The notes under the pieces were generated by a model. That model was not told the origin of the DNA and searched no databases. It saw only the letters and a list, made by a program, of their open reading frames with translations. This document shows positions 24,788 to 37,000 of a stretch of 64,000 nt of DNA, piece after piece. This DNA is from Diplodia intermedia (lineage: Eukaryota > Ascomycota > Dothideomycetes > Botryosphaeriales > Botryosphaeriaceae), in the NCBI GenBank assembly GCA_021495925.1, contig JAKEKT010000022.1, positions 1-64,000 of the forward strand, read 5' to 3'. Made by a program: the position numbers and the translations under genes. Within the stretch, counting starts at the first letter, position 1. Every line of letters begins with the position of its first letter.

Positions 24788-25353
24788 AGTCTTGTGGATT
24801 CTGGCAACTGCTTGAGGGGCGCATGAGCGAGCATATCGGTAGATCTTCTGCATTCACGTAGACTGTACGACCATTGCAAGCGGCTCCGCAGGACCAGCGA
24901 TCGGAGCAAAAATAGTAAAAAGAAAGCAATCAGCTCGATTATGGGGCTCCAAGGCAATCCACCAACAGACGCACACGAGTCCACATGAGGACGCATACAG
25001 GTGAAGACCAATGCCTGCGATCTTTGGCTGCAACTCATTTGGCTACCGCCGACTCATCCAACTGAAAATACCGAGGTGCCGGTTGATGCACGTCAAGCGT
25101 CATGGGCAGGGAGCTCGGTCCCCACAAAGCTCTCGCGTGGCTACTACTCCACACTTCCTCCAAGCGCACCCTCCACAGCAATGGCTGAAACCTAAGTCCA
25201 TGGGCAGTGCCTTGGCGGTACATCCGCAACGCCCGCAATTCGATCTCCCTCCCCACCAACGAGCCACCCCGCCGCCCAAAATCGCGAGCGTGCCGAACAC
25301 GCGCGCACGCACCCACGTACACACGCAACGAAACCTCCACGCGCCGCGGAACC
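24788..25353. other. Intergenic spacer, carrier 3' end to NPR3 promoter
   Basis: 566 bp. The last 150 bp before the NPR3 ATG are C-rich on the plus strand, like a fungal 5' leader. No other feature is seen. Confidence 0.55.
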
Positions 25354-28221
25354 ATGCCGTCGCCGAACATCCTCCCGCCCAACCCGTCGCTCGTCGCCAT
25401 CCTCCTCGTGATCAAGTCGCTGTCGGGCCCGCGCCTGGTCTTCCACTACCCGCCGCACCCCGTCGGGCCCGCCAACGCGACGCCGCAGCACCCACAGTGG
25501 TACGGCACGTCGGGCTCGACATTGACCGACGACGACGACGACTCGACGTCCGGCTCGTCCAGCAGCGGCTGGAGTTCCGACGATGGCGACAACAACAGTG
25601 ACGCCGCGGCGTCTGACGAGGCAGCTTCCGAGGCAGAGGGTGCGAGCAGGGCAGGTAGTAGGGGCACGAGCAAGGGCACGAGTAGGGGAACGGCGTTGAG
25701 GGATGGGCGGAGCAGAGGTCAGAGGAGCTTGAGGTCGGCGAGCGAGGATGTTACGGAAGAGGATGGCGATGACGACGAGAGGGGGCTGGGGGATGAGGCC
25801 GGCAGAGGAGGCGCCGGGGGATCGGGGCCGTCGGGGAAGAAGGGTGGGGTTGGGGCGCAGGAGGACGGAGGGCCTGAATGGGAGAGCGTGATGGGCTTCA
25901 AGACGGAGGGATTGGAGAAGCTGTTGTGTCCCGGCAAGACGTTCAACAAGAGGAAGTTCGAGGTGGGCATGGAGGGCTTGAGCTTCTTAGGCAATCCCAT
26001 GTTTGCGAGAGGGAACGGCGCGTGGAGGAAGAGGAGAAGGAGCGAGAAGAAGCGCGATGCGGCTGCCAACCAGGAGGAACTGCGGAACAACAGTATTGCC
26101 CAGGAGTCGGATGGCCATGAAAGTGCCCTGGCCGACGACGAAGACGAAGGCGTCGACGTGACTGGCCCTGAAGACGGTATGCCGCCCACCATTGACCTCC
26201 CCTCGGGTTTCGAGCCGGGATATGGACATAGGATGTCTGACGAAGCTTCCGATGCCGGTTCAGATGCAAAGAGTGCTTCCACTGCTGGTGGAGATTCCGA
26301 GATGACAATGTTCAATGTTGTGTTTGTGCTAAATCCTCCGGCTTTGGAGTACCAGCTTCGGACGGGCGAGATGTACGATAACGTCATCCGCAAGTTCGCG
26401 AAGGACCTTAAGTATGAGCAGGCTAAGACCAATTATGTATGGAGAGAATCCAAGATCATACTCAACCTGAAAAACAAAGCAAAGGAGAACAGTGAGTGCC
26501 CAGAGTATCGTCTCTGGGAATAAATGTTAATCATCTGGCCAGGAGAACCAATGTCCATGCTTTGGCACAGCATCATCTCATCGTCGCCTTTGGCAAAGGC
26601 CATCGCCATCATCTACGACGCTATTTCCAACAACAAGATTGCACACATCAATCTTGCTACTCTGGCTGACGCGTCCTATCAAATACCCCAGGCTCCCTCG
26701 ACTCCATATATACCTCGACCAACGGAGCCACAGATGCCCGGACTGTGGCTGACCACTGCAAATCTCCCGGACGAGAACGCCGAACCGGATGCTGGTTTCA
26801 CTGTTGCCCTTACCCCGCATTCTGCTCTTCTGCTGCTAGAAGACAAGGAGACCCTTCTCAAGGAGATTGAAGGCGACGCCAAGGAACACTCGGCACAGCT
26901 AGCCTTCTACATCAGCAACCTGGAACCCACAAGGTCACTTCACAAATTCGCGCTTCAGAACAAGATCCCCGTGGCTGATCTCGAGTTTATCGCGGCACAT
27001 CTCATCTACTGGCGCCGAGCTCGAGCCATCCTGCCGCTTCACCACAGGGACATCTACATCGTCTCGCCCAATGCTGACATGCGGAAACTACCCCAGGCCA
27101 TTCCCGCATATGCGGCACGGTTTCCCACGCTTCCTTCGCTTCCCAAGATGCTCAGCTTCCTTTCGAACCAGTCCCCGCGGACTTACGGCACCATAATCCC
27201 CAGTAAAGACCACCGTACTGCATACATGGACATCCTGGCCTGGCTGATGCGTGGTGGCTGGGTGACGCAACTCCGCACCTTTGCCTGGATTCGCGTCTCG
27301 CCCGAGGTCCAGGCCGAAGTTGCCACCATCATGGAACGCGAGGCCAAAGAAGCAGCACGGGCGGCCATGCAAGCTGCACGGGAGAGGCACGCCGCGCTCG
27401 AGCTGCACTCGGACGACGGCTCGGACCGCGCCACCATCGCCAGCGACGACGTGCCCTCGACGCCGATCCACACCTACCGCCGCGAAGAGCGCTCTCCAAA
27501 CCTGAGCGAAACCGCGTCGGACAGCGGCCGCAGCAGCTCGCGGTCCCAGCTGCGCGCCTCGTCTTCGACCACCAGCAACCCGCGGGGCGAAGGCGGTACC
27601 GCCAGCCTGACGACCAGCCCGACGGCGCACCGCCACTCGCCGCTGCATCACCACGCCTCCTCGCAGCTGCACGTCTCGCATTCGGCCACCTCGCTCACCG
27701 GCCTCAGCACCGTCTCGTCCAACGCATCGTCGGGCATGCCGCACGGCACACCCAACACGCCCCAGCGCACCGCCAACTCGCTGCGCCACCACCTGCACCA
27801 CCACCTCAACAGCACCACCAGCAACAACGGCCACAACGCCGATAACAACTCCTCCCACCTTCACCACCACCACATTGGCCGTGGCGGCTCATACATGATG
27901 CTGCCCCACCACAACGGCGGCCACCACGCCCACGCCGCGTCCAAGGACCCCGCCGATTACGCGCCGCGCATGATCTACAGCCCGCAGCGCGCGAATGCGC
28001 TCGAGGCGCGGTGGATCGAGCACATCCGCAGCAGCTTCGTCGGCGAGGAGGGCGTCGAGAAGGAGGCGAGGGAGTTGTGGCCGGCGCTGCTGAAGTACTT
28101 TGATGGGAGGCATGCGCTGGACGACATTGCGGGGAGAGAGGGGATCAAGCGGAAGCGGGTTTGGAGCGTGCTTGGCGGGCTGAGGGAGAGGAACGTGTTG
28201 TATTTTGTGAGGCATTGGTAG
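25354..28221 (+). CDS. npr3: NPR3, GATOR1/SEACIT subunit
   Basis: Npr3 with Npr2 and Iml1 forms the SEACIT (GATOR1) complex that restrains TORC1 at the vacuole under amino-acid limitation. Two exons (25354-26491 and 26543-28221, intron 51 nt) encode 938 residues. The N-terminus SLVAILLVIKSLSGPRLVFH is the longin-type strand pattern of the family. A long acidic, Ser/Gly-rich insertion follows (about 50-200). The second conserved block begins at MTMFNVVFVLNPPALEYQ and runs across the intron into REPMSMLWHSIISSSPLAKA. A His/Asn/Ser-rich low-complexity region lies before the C-terminal winged-helix-like end ALLKYFDGRHALDDIAGREG...NVLYFVRHW. The reading frame and both ends match the family. It is convergent with the LEU5-type carrier. 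Confidence 0.92.
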
Positions 28222-29431
28222 CGTTTATGAGAGCGCTTATGTCCTGGTCGGTGCAAGGCAGTGTGGGTCAGTGAGTGTAGATAGAAGTGCAAAAAGAGGA
28301 TAATTACATGATTTCCAGCTGGAGTGCTCATGTCACGACTGAAATCAGATTCCTGGCAAGCTCGGGGTTTTGGGTATATGAGGAAGGAAACGTCTGGATG
28401 TTCAATTTCGGGCTTTATTGTTGCTTCCTTTAGTCTTTCCGATCGGACATGTTTCTTTCCCTACTATTGAAGGATTTAAACGGTGATACTGCTTCGCGCT
28501 ATGACATACACTGAAATCAGCGCACTGACAAAAGACGAAGCCAAATTATAGCGGCGCAACACCTTTGCTACTTGAAAATAAAAGCGTTCATTCATGATAA
28601 TCACAAAGTAAAGAGAGTGTAGTCTTTATATAAAGACAGATCACCACTTCACTTTCCATATTACCATATAATTATTTTGACAGAATATATCACCCAAAGT
28701 GCAAAACTCTCGCAACACAGGCATGCGGAAGAATAGCAGTCTGTCTTACGCAACCATCTTAACACAATTGAAATCTCTAAATAAGAGGCTATGGGCTAGG
28801 CTGTTTTTATTCCGGTAGATTAGCAACACACAACAAGGAAGAACATTTCAAAAATCCTTGTTTATGGTGTAGCAACCCGATCCTCGTATTCTTTTCTCCA
28901 ACTAGTAAGACGAGCCATGAGTTTTTTTCTTCCATTGAAAATACGAGATAGTATTAGCTACTTGGTTGTGGTTGCTTTGAAAGAACGGTTCCCGAACCAA
29001 TCGCCGCTGCTCCGTCATCTGCCCCGTCACCCTAGATGGCCAACACTTTGTTCACAATCGAATTTTCCCGAGAGGAAGATGTATCTCACTACTTCCGTGA
29101 ATCCCACCTACCATAGCGGGTGACAAAAGAAATTGCTTGTCCGAATCTGCCCTATCGTAGCTAGTTGGGTCGAAGTTCTTTGTCTTGAATAGGGACAAAA
29201 GTTTGTGTGCCGGTGTGCTTCAAAGGCAGACATACAGCTCATGTATCACAAAGCCAGCTGAACAGAGAACCATTCAACCAATAGGGTAATAGCTACAACC
29301 GGCACTATAGACATTTCCGATTCCCACGGCCGTTCACATCCCATCTATGAGTCCCAATCCATGTATGTACCTGTGTGAAGTCACACCCCTTTCTCTCTAA
29401 AACGCCATTGCTAATGCTCCCGGTGTCATCA
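28222..29431. other. AT-rich convergent intergenic region
   Basis: 1.2 kb between the NPR3 and LEU5 stop codons. It is clearly more AT-rich than its surroundings, most strongly at about 28,480-28,900. It holds a perfect 16-bp palindrome at 28,622-28,637. No coding frame of interest was seen. It may be 3' untranslated sequence plus a degraded insert; the sequence alone does not decide. Confidence 0.6.
28622..28637. repeat. Perfect 16-bp palindrome (GTCTTTATATAAAGAC)
   Basis: The sequence equals its own reverse complement. It sits in the AT-rich island between two convergent genes. Confidence 0.85.
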
Positions 29432-30756
29432 TCAAATACCCAAGTAGAACTTGCCGCGCTCATACACAAAGAAACTCGTCGCAGCCATCGGCACGACCTT
29501 GACGTATCCGATGGCCAAGCCGACAAAGAAGCCCCGCCAGCCCCTCTCCAGCCAGATCTTCTGCGTCACCTCCATCATGCCGAGCCGGTGCCCGTCGCCG
29601 ACCACGCCGCCGACCTGCATGCGCCGGCGGACGACCTCGAACGGGTACGACACCGTCTGGCTGAAGAAGCCGGCGAGCCCGCCGCTCGTCAGCTCTGCCC
29701 ACGACTTGAGCTGCGCGGGCTTGTGTCCGGCACGCGCGTCGTCGGCGCGCTCGGTGCGCGGCAGAGTGGTGCGCGCGGCCACGCTGGGGTGGCGCAGCAG
29801 GTCGGAGATGGTGTCGTGCGTGAGGAATGAGCAGCCGGCGTACGGCAGCATGCCCCACATGGTGGGCGTGAAGCCGCGGAAGAAGTTGGCGAGGCCGCTG
29901 CGCGGTGTGACGTGCTGGACGGTGGAGGCGGCGGCGACGACGGGCGATGTGATGGCGCGGGCGACGGTGGAGCTGCCCGCCTGGGTGCCGGCGGGGGTTA
30001 CGGCGGGCGGGGTCTCGTGGTAGATCTTTTTGCAGATACCTGAGAATGTTGATCGCGCGTCTTGGCGAGTATCGAACGCGAGGCGGACGCGGATGACTTC
30101 TAGGGGGTAGGTGAAGAATACGGAGACGGTTCCTGCCATGGATCCGCACATGAAGCGTCTGAGCGGCGTCTCCTGTTCTCTGTTCTTTATGACCTTGTTT
30201 CTTATTTGCTCGTACGCGAGGAACTTGATACCGGCGTAAGGGAAGATTCGTAGTAACGTGGCAGAGTGGCCCTTGAACAAGCCTCGTAAGCCGTTCTGGT
30301 GGTGTATGTCTCTTAGTGCAATGGCCACGCCAGTCCAGGAGCCGGTGTACTTTGCAAACTGGGGGTTCGAGGCCTGGAAGAGGATCTTGACGCGATCCAG
30401 GGGTCCAACGACGGTTTTAGCCTACGCGTCACCGTCAGTGCTGAAACGGGCTCGCGGGAGTGGAGAGGGGCGCATACCGCGCAGCCAGCCACGCCCCCAG
30501 CGACGCCGCTCTTGAACATGTATTCCCAACTCCTTTTGTCGAGCCTTTTGGCGTCGGATTGCACGGCGGACTTCCGGGGGACGATGGCATCGTCGTCGGT
30601 GGGACAGATGGCTGGACCGCGGCCATGGCGGTGGGCATCGGCGTGGACAGCCGTCATCGCTGGCGGTTGGGAGCGGACGGTATGGGCGGAGTCAGTCTGG
30701 TGGGGAAGGACACGGTCGTTCTGCTCTTCATGGCCGCGCAAGATGCGCTCTGGCAT
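29432..30756 (-). CDS. leu5: Mitochondrial coenzyme A carrier, LEU5 type
   Basis: LEU5-type SLC25 carriers are needed to accumulate coenzyme A in the mitochondrial matrix. Two exons on the minus strand, 30756-30478 and 30421-29432 (intron 56 nt), encode 422 residues. The N-terminal about 60 residues precede the first carrier repeat SWEYMFKSGVAGGVAGC. The carrier signatures are GPLDRVKILFQ, TYPLEVIRVRLAFDTR and SYPFEVVRRRMQVGG, with GLFKGHSATLLRIFPYAGIK after the first repeat, a family feature. A Ser/Thr/Ala-rich linker of about 45 residues lies in the second repeat. Two ATG codons could serve: 30756 (MPERILRGHEEQ) or 30657 (MTAVHADAHRHG, giving 389 residues). I list the longer because it is the first ATG in the frame. 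The gene is divergent from the METTL4-like gene. Confidence 0.9.
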
Positions 30757-31591
30757 CCGATCAGGGTCTGCGCGCACACTTTGCGGGGGAAAGTGTGGGG
30801 AGCGGTTAATGATGGCGGAATGGCGGGCGACGGGGTGAAAGACAATGTCGGCTTGGGGTCAGCGGCATTGCAGCGTTCGTCATTAGACCTCGGTCTGCGG
30901 AGCCCAGATCCGCACCCGACACCGGCTACCCCGTCCAGCCGTCCCTAGCCGACTCGTTACATATGCCGAGCCGGGCGCGTGCTGAAAACTCCAACACCAT
31001 GCCACGCTTCGCGTCTATCGACCCTCCATCGCTGGGCTCCCGGGTGCGTGCGGTCGCGCGAGACCTGGCCAAATAACCGTGCAGCAAGTAGAGACGTGTC
31101 TGCTGTGCTCAAATCTTCGTCTCTTCTAAGAAGTTGCGTCTGGTGCTGCACCTACTGGTTGCCCCCAGACGCGCCTGCCGTAATTGATTGTGGCTCTGAG
31201 CATGGCTGCCTATTTTGTCTCCTGCGGCGGTGCTGGGGCTGCGGTGCCATGACAACGCGCCTACTTCCACAAGATCTTTTCCGCAACCTCCCAGCTTCCT
31301 CGTCACCACCTCCCTCTTTTCTTCTGCGCTCGGCCTATCTCAGCAGCCTCTTCAGACAGCAACCTTCTCCTTGCATAGCAGTCGCCGCTCCGTCAGCCAC
31401 CGCGCCGACGCACGCAGGTCCTCTTCCTTACTCCTCTTCCTCACATCGTGCCTCACCACGACGCATCGGCGCCACTTCACTCAGCCAGCCCCGGTTGCAC
31501 CCAACCCCACAGCACACATTTACTGCCGTCAAGGTAGATTTGTCCGACATCCAACGCGCCTGTCGCTGCCATCCAGATCTTGCTCGGAATC
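30757..31591. promoter_or_regulatory. Shared divergent promoter, LEU5 / METTL4-like gene
   Basis: 835 bp between divergent ATG codons. The last 350 bp on the METTL4-like side are C/T-rich and look like a leader. Overlapping open frames on both strands here lack conserved features. Confidence 0.5.
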
Positions 31592-33118
31592 ATGTACGGT
31601 ATCATCTGGAACAACAAGGACCTCACCGTCTTCCTGGTCGACATCCCGGAATCCATCGCCGCTGCCCAAGTCCTGAAACTTCAGCGCAACAGTTCACACC
31701 TGATTTCGGACAAGCCGCGCCTCCACCCCTACGAGAACATCCCAAAGCCCAGGACTGAGAAAGCCAGGAAGAGGATGGAGCAAAACGTGGACCCGAAAAT
31801 GAAGTTGGTCTACCAAGAGATCCACCCGTACGTTACAGATGCTCTCGACCAAATCAAGGCCGCTCTCGAGGGCAAGCTCTGGTGCGGGGACCGCTACTAC
31901 GTAGCAAAACCATACCACAAGCAACTCAAGGATCAGGAGCTGGAGGATCCCGATGGTGACAAAGGCCACACGGTACGCGATTCTATACTCGGTGCTGACA
32001 CAGATGCTACTGATCGAGTCGGAACGCTCAAGATTCCCGCCAAGTTGATGCATTTGCTCGTGCAAGGCTACCCGCACATCCGCAAGGCAGAGAGCCAGGA
32101 TCCTGATGAAGAGCCGCCGTCATTTCCGTCTAATTTCCACCGCTTTTTCCACAATCCCCAAGACAACACACTAAAACTCTCATACGTGCCCGACAAAGAG
32201 ACCGCCGACAAGTTGAGAAAAACCGGAAAAGAGCAAGCCTATGGAGACGAAGTTCCCGAGTACGGAAAGCCCCAGTTGTTCCGCATCCCGCCCGCCGCGA
32301 GCTTCATCCTGGGAGACTGTAACGATGGCCAGGACCTGGGAGAAGCTGCACAGCACATGCAAGAAGAGCATAACCACCCCAAGGAATTCGACATAATCAT
32401 CATGGACCCGCCGTGGCCGAATGCTTCTGCACAGGCTACCGGCTTCTATGAAACCGTCCGGGAGGTCTGGCAGATGGACTCCATGTTCGAGAAGATGAAT
32501 CTTGAAGCGCGCATTGCTCCAGGAGGCTTTATTGGTGTATGGATCACCAATTCGCGTAAGGTTCGCGACTACGTGCTCGGCCCAAAGGGACTCTTTGCCA
32601 TATGGGGAGTTGCTTTTGTTGAGGAATGGATTTGGGTGAAGACGACCGTCGACGGCACTCCCGTGCTTGACCCAGGCAGCACATGGCGCAAGCCATGGGA
32701 GTGTCTCCTGCTGGGCCAGGCGCCAGACAACCCGAACGTTCGCCGGCCGCCTGTTGGCAACAGGCCTGTCAAGAGGCGGGTGATCGCCGCCGTGCCGGAT
32801 CGGCACTCGGTGAAGCCTTGCCTCAAGCCAATCATTGAGAAGGTGTGGAGGAAGGCGGAGGGCCAGTACACAGCCCTCGAGATCTTCGGCCGGGTCTCCG
32901 TGGCGGGATGGATGACTTGGGGGAATGAGGCGATCAGGTACAACTGGGATAGGTACTGGATCTCAGATGGCGAGAAGAGGGAGGATGTGGAGAAGTGGGA
33001 CGGGGAGGAGTACCTATCCCAGTTGGACCTGATCGCCTCAGAGGAGGACAGGAGCGAGGAGAGGCCGGCTGCTCCGGAGAAGGCCGGCCAGAAGAGGAAG
33101 GCGGCTTCTCTGGCGTAG
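31592..33118 (+). CDS. MT-A70 family adenine methyltransferase, METTL4-like
   Basis: Intronless, 508 residues. The catalytic signature DPPW lies at residues 272-275 in the context FDIIIMDPPWPNASA, and the protein continues with VREVWQMDSMFEKMN, GGFIGVWITNSRKVRDYVL and VEEWIWVKTTVDGTP, the MT-A70 fold order. The DPPW motif with a long N-terminal part, and the tail KPWECLLLG...CLKPIIEKVW...ALEIFGRVSVAGWMTWGNE, fit the METTL4 branch rather than METTL3 or METTL14. METTL4 proteins are reported to make N6-methyladenine in U2 snRNA (as m6Am) and possibly in DNA; the substrate here is unknown. The ATG at 31592 opens MYGIIWNNKDLTVFLVDIP. The tail is Glu/Lys-rich. The DPPW motif being intact suggests an active enzyme. 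Confidence 0.9.
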   Translation: MYGIIWNNKDLTVFLVDIPESIAAAQVLKLQRNSSHLISDKPRLHPYENIPKPRTEKARKRMEQNVDPKMKLVYQEIHPYVTDALDQIKAALEGKLWCGDRYYVAKPYHKQLKDQELEDPDGDKGHTVRDSILGADTDATDRVGTLKIPAKLMHLLVQGYPHIRKAESQDPDEEPPSFPSNFHRFFHNPQDNTLKLSYVPDKETADKLRKTGKEQAYGDEVPEYGKPQLFRIPPAASFILGDCNDGQDLGEAAQHMQEEHNHPKEFDIIIMDPPWPNASAQATGFYETVREVWQMDSMFEKMNLEARIAPGGFIGVWITNSRKVRDYVLGPKGLFAIWGVAFVEEWIWVKTTVDGTPVLDPGSTWRKPWECLLLGQAPDNPNVRRPPVGNRPVKRRVIAAVPDRHSVKPCLKPIIEKVWRKAEGQYTALEIFGRVSVAGWMTWGNEAIRYNWDRYWISDGEKREDVEKWDGEEYLSQLDLIASEEDRSEERPAAPEKAGQKRKAASLA

Positions 33119-33390
33119 CCATCTTCTCCAAGCTCCTGTCCTCCGTGGGCATGCGGGGGATATGTAGAGAAATGACAATCTCATCACCCAGCTCCCTTGA
33201 CGTAAATTCTTGTGTCGCCTGGATCATACCGATAAACCCTCTAATTAGAGACAAAGTCCTTTCTTTCTTCTAATGCCTTAGGTCCACTGTAGTCTCTAGC
33301 TGTCGACTCGGAACGCTCATAGTAGACAAGGACGGGAGTGGTGGGTCTGGCGGGCTCAGCGAGAGTATTGGTTGGCAGTGCCACTGTGCA
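33119..33390. other. METTL4-like 3' flank
   Basis: Short spacer before the decayed reading frames described next. Nothing else is seen. Confidence 0.5.
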
Positions 33391-34070
33391 TTAGCCAGCC
33401 GATGTCAGAAGCGCGTTGAGTAGTCCTGCGGTAGGTGATAGAAGATTGGAGCCGTCGAGCACGTGACACTCTTCCACGTAGGTAGATGAATCCGATATCT
33501 GGACGTGGATGTGAGTCTTGAATGCAGGGAATCGCGTCCAGACATTGATTAACTGCCCGTAGAAGTATGGTGCCATATCCTTGAGGCTCAATTCTTTTGT
33601 CACTGGCTGTGGTTCAGATATATGGGTGCAACTCCAATTCCTACTGGAAGGCCCTTTCTACCACGGATGGTCAGCAATCAGCATATCGACTATGCCATGC
33701 GTCCGGTAACTGTCCTGGGTTCTGGTAGCGATCTCCGATGGTAATAGCCTGCGAGTGACTTGGAGCGGCGAGTTCGAATAAGAACGCTGCTAGAACAATC
33801 ACCAAACAACTGGTCTACACTGAACAGTGGATGTGATAGCTTCTGTTGTAGACCAAGCACTGGACCTGAGTGTCGAAAGGTCTCTTGGATCCAACGGAGG
33901 ACCGATTGGCATGTTTTCCGCACCACACTGACCATCCGAGAAGTCAGACGGTTTTCCTCGACCGAGCCAAGTCTCTTCGACCTAGCTGATACCGGTAGAG
34001 CTCCTGTCCTCCGTGTGATGTAGTGGATAGACAGGCGAAAGGAGAAACATGTTGCAAACATTGTGTGCAT
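33391..34070 (-). pseudogene. Possible decayed gene, protein-like reading in three frames
   Basis: On the minus strand, protein-like sequence passes through all three frames. One frame covers about 34,070 to 33,830 (VVRKTCQSVLRWIQETF, GLQQKLSHPLFSVDQLFG). A second covers 33,814-33,671 (IVLAAFLFELAAPSHS, ITIGDRYQNPGQLPDAW, ending in TGA). A third runs from about 33,740 to TAA at 33,391 (GIVDMLIADHPW, then TAG at 33,658-33,660, then KELSLKDMAPYFYGQLINVW and ECHVLDGSNLLSPTAGLLN). No splice sites with good consensus join these frames, so frameshifts plus one nonsense codon are the simplest reading. I do not recognise the family. The composition is less GC-biased than in neighbouring genes. It could also be a real gene with introns I have not resolved, or chance. 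Confidence 0.35.
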
Positions 34071-37000
34071 TGTTCATGCGGAGAACAGGCCGTTGCCGTG
34101 GCTCGTGAACGCATAATGGAGCGTGCTGGACGCATGAAAAAGGGAAGGGGGGATGTTTGACGTCTGTCGTATGATCTCCTGCCTTACCGCCTTGGAGAAA
34201 CGGCGTCACCGTGCTTCTAACGGCGCTCGTCCCTTTTTGAAAGGCTACGCGAGTAATGGACCGCCGCCTCTTTCACATGCAAAGATGGCGGCGTCATTGG
34301 TGATGCTCTGACCGCCACAGGGTCCTGGCTAATTCTACAAAGTTTGAACTTACATACCACGTTCTCCTGCAACCTCTGGTGGTTTCGTCGAAACGACTAA
34401 AAACGAGAAACGACTAAAAACGAGAAACAACGAACGGACTGCGCTTGCGCAACCAAAAGCGCCATGTCTGCGCTCTGAGACAATCTCGAACGTCTGAAAT
34501 GTGAATCTGGTTCAAGAATCAGTGCGCACAGCTCGCGGACCGTGGACCAGGGTACGAAAAAGAAGATGGGGAATAACCTTCGCCGATTGCCGCGTGGTCG
34601 CCACAGAAGGCCACGGTCCCAAGGTTGAAAAGAGAAGGTGGCGATCGAACGAAAAGCTGGTAAGAATGATGGCGGGGCAGGCCTCGTGCCAGTCGAAGAA
34701 CAACGTCAGACAGAGACGGTTCCTTTCCCGCTCGGCTCTTCTGTCGTGTCGCTTGACGCGGTCGGAGGGAGTTGAGGCGTTTTTTCTCGTAGCGGCCGGC
34801 AAAGTCTTTCTCCTTGTCACGACCTCATTCGTCCAAGCCGGCCCTTGGTTCCCCCAGCCACCCCGGACCTGCCCATCCACGCTGCGGAGACGAGGCAGCC
34901 GCCGGAGGCGCTTCCTCGAGCTCTGCAAGACGTCACTGGCAGGCCTGTCGCTCGCGAATCCCCCGCGTCGTTGTTGCAGCTGTCCCCACGAGTGAGCGAG
35001 AAATCGCCGCCGTGGTGGAGACTGACAGCTAGTTGAACGGAGACGTCCAGTTCGAAGAGATATTCCCGACGGAAGCGCTGATGACGTCACGCCAGACGCT
35101 GATTGGCCAGGAGCATGTGGCTGGTGTGGGCACTGAGCCTCTTAGGGCCCCCCCACGCCCTCGCCATCATTGCAACTTGCGTGCTACGTTCCGAGGATCC
35201 ACAGAATGCTCCGCTCAGCAATCAGCAATGCAACGTAGGTACGGCTCGACTATCGCCTAATCCGATGCGCTTTTGGGCTGAGGGCCATAGGGGTCCAGCT
35301 AGTCAGGGATAGGGGACGCTCAAGGAGGCTGACCGGCCGCCGACGGTGGATCTGCGACATTTCTGCTTCCTCTAGATCGACAGACTGCAGAAGCACTGAA
35401 GCAATGGTGTTGTAGAAGAAAGACATGTGGGCGCGAGTCAAGTCATTTCAACAGGGGGGGAAGGGTCCACATGAGCGGTGGGCTACATGACGGCATAGGG
35501 ATCCTCCTCATCTCCGCCAGAGCTCGTTTCGCCGTTTCGAGCAAGATGGTGGAGCTCGCAGCACCGAAAAATCTCGAAGTAGCATGCATGTCGGACAGGA
35601 GGACGACGCGGCGAGCCAGGGCCCCTCCCGACCGCCTTTGCAGATCGACCCTCGACCCTGCGGCGGCGTAACTGTCGCACGATGGCAAACTACGGGAGCT
35701 GCGCCGTCCGTCGGCTGGCGCGCCAGCTGCAATAAGGTTCTTCTGGAATTCTTTGGCGTGCGCCGGGCAGAAGAGCGCTCGCGTGCTGCCACGTTGTTTT
35801 TGAAACTCACCAGCAGCATGCTCTGCATCAAGGGGAGGACCCTGTTTAGGGCGCCCCAAGGCCGAGCGGCGGTTTGAGCGCGCAGTGGCAGCTCCGGCGG
35901 AGAGATAGCCAACCAACCGCATCTGGTTGTCAACGCTTGGAACCGAAGCTGCGCCAAACCCGGCGGGCTGGGCTAAAATCGGCCGTGGCCGCCTAGTCAC
36001 TGATCGTTGCTCGGGAAGGCAGACCGGGAGGTCGTTTGGGCAATATTCGACGAGAAGGGTGCCTCATGGCCACTTGACGGGAGCACTTGCGCGACACCAG
36101 CCGCGGCTGATCGCAGCGATCAAACGCGACTGCCGCCTGTCAGAAGGCCGCGGGCAGCGCCGTATCCATATTTTCTCCGCAGCTTGTCGTTGCCTCTCAA
36201 GGGCCGTGGGCCCGCCGTGCGACCGTTCCGCGCCGGTGCAAGGAGAGGCAGCGAAAAATGGAGCAGCTGGACCCTGGACCCAGAGGAGTGCCCAGAGGAG
36301 TGCGCAGCGGCGAGGATTGCCGGCGGAGGCAGCAGCCGCCTGGGGGCTGACGGGCAAATGGCAACGTCAACTTCAGGAACGCCGCCGCGGGCTCCGCGCC
36401 CACCGCGGGCGAGGGCGGCGGGCGAGCTCCCGTAGCCTCCATACGTGCGCAACGCCTCGCAGGCAGCCCGGCGCGAAAGCCTGCGACCCCGTATCTACCC
36501 GAGGGGAGATGAGATCTTGCTGTGTGCAGCGTCATCGCCAGAACGACCCCCACCCACAATAGCGCCGGGATGCACCGGTGCTGGGTCGCCTTGTCGGAGG
36601 CAGAAAGTTGGCAGGCCGCCGGCAGGAAACCAGCAGCCGCTGTGCCAGCGCGGCCGGCGCGCGCAGCCTGCTTGCTGATGCGCTGCTGAGTGATTGTGAG
36701 ACGTGGCTAGGCAGGAGGCCAACTACTGTGTAGAGTCATCTGGCTCAGCCTGGTCGGGTGCACTGGCCCACACCGCCTGTCGGGAAGGGCGGTCAGAGCA
36801 CCGGCCAGCGGAAACAGCTCACCCTGGCCCAAGGATTAATTTTGCTTTTCGGGCCAGCGCCACAACACGGACCCCCGGCAAAGCAAGCAACTCCGGCAGG
36901 GCAAGGGTGGGCAAGGGTGGTCGCCGTGTTTGTTGCTCGTCGATATAATACATCGCACGCGCCTCTTCCCCATGATTAGGTCTCAAGTGCTTCACACCAG

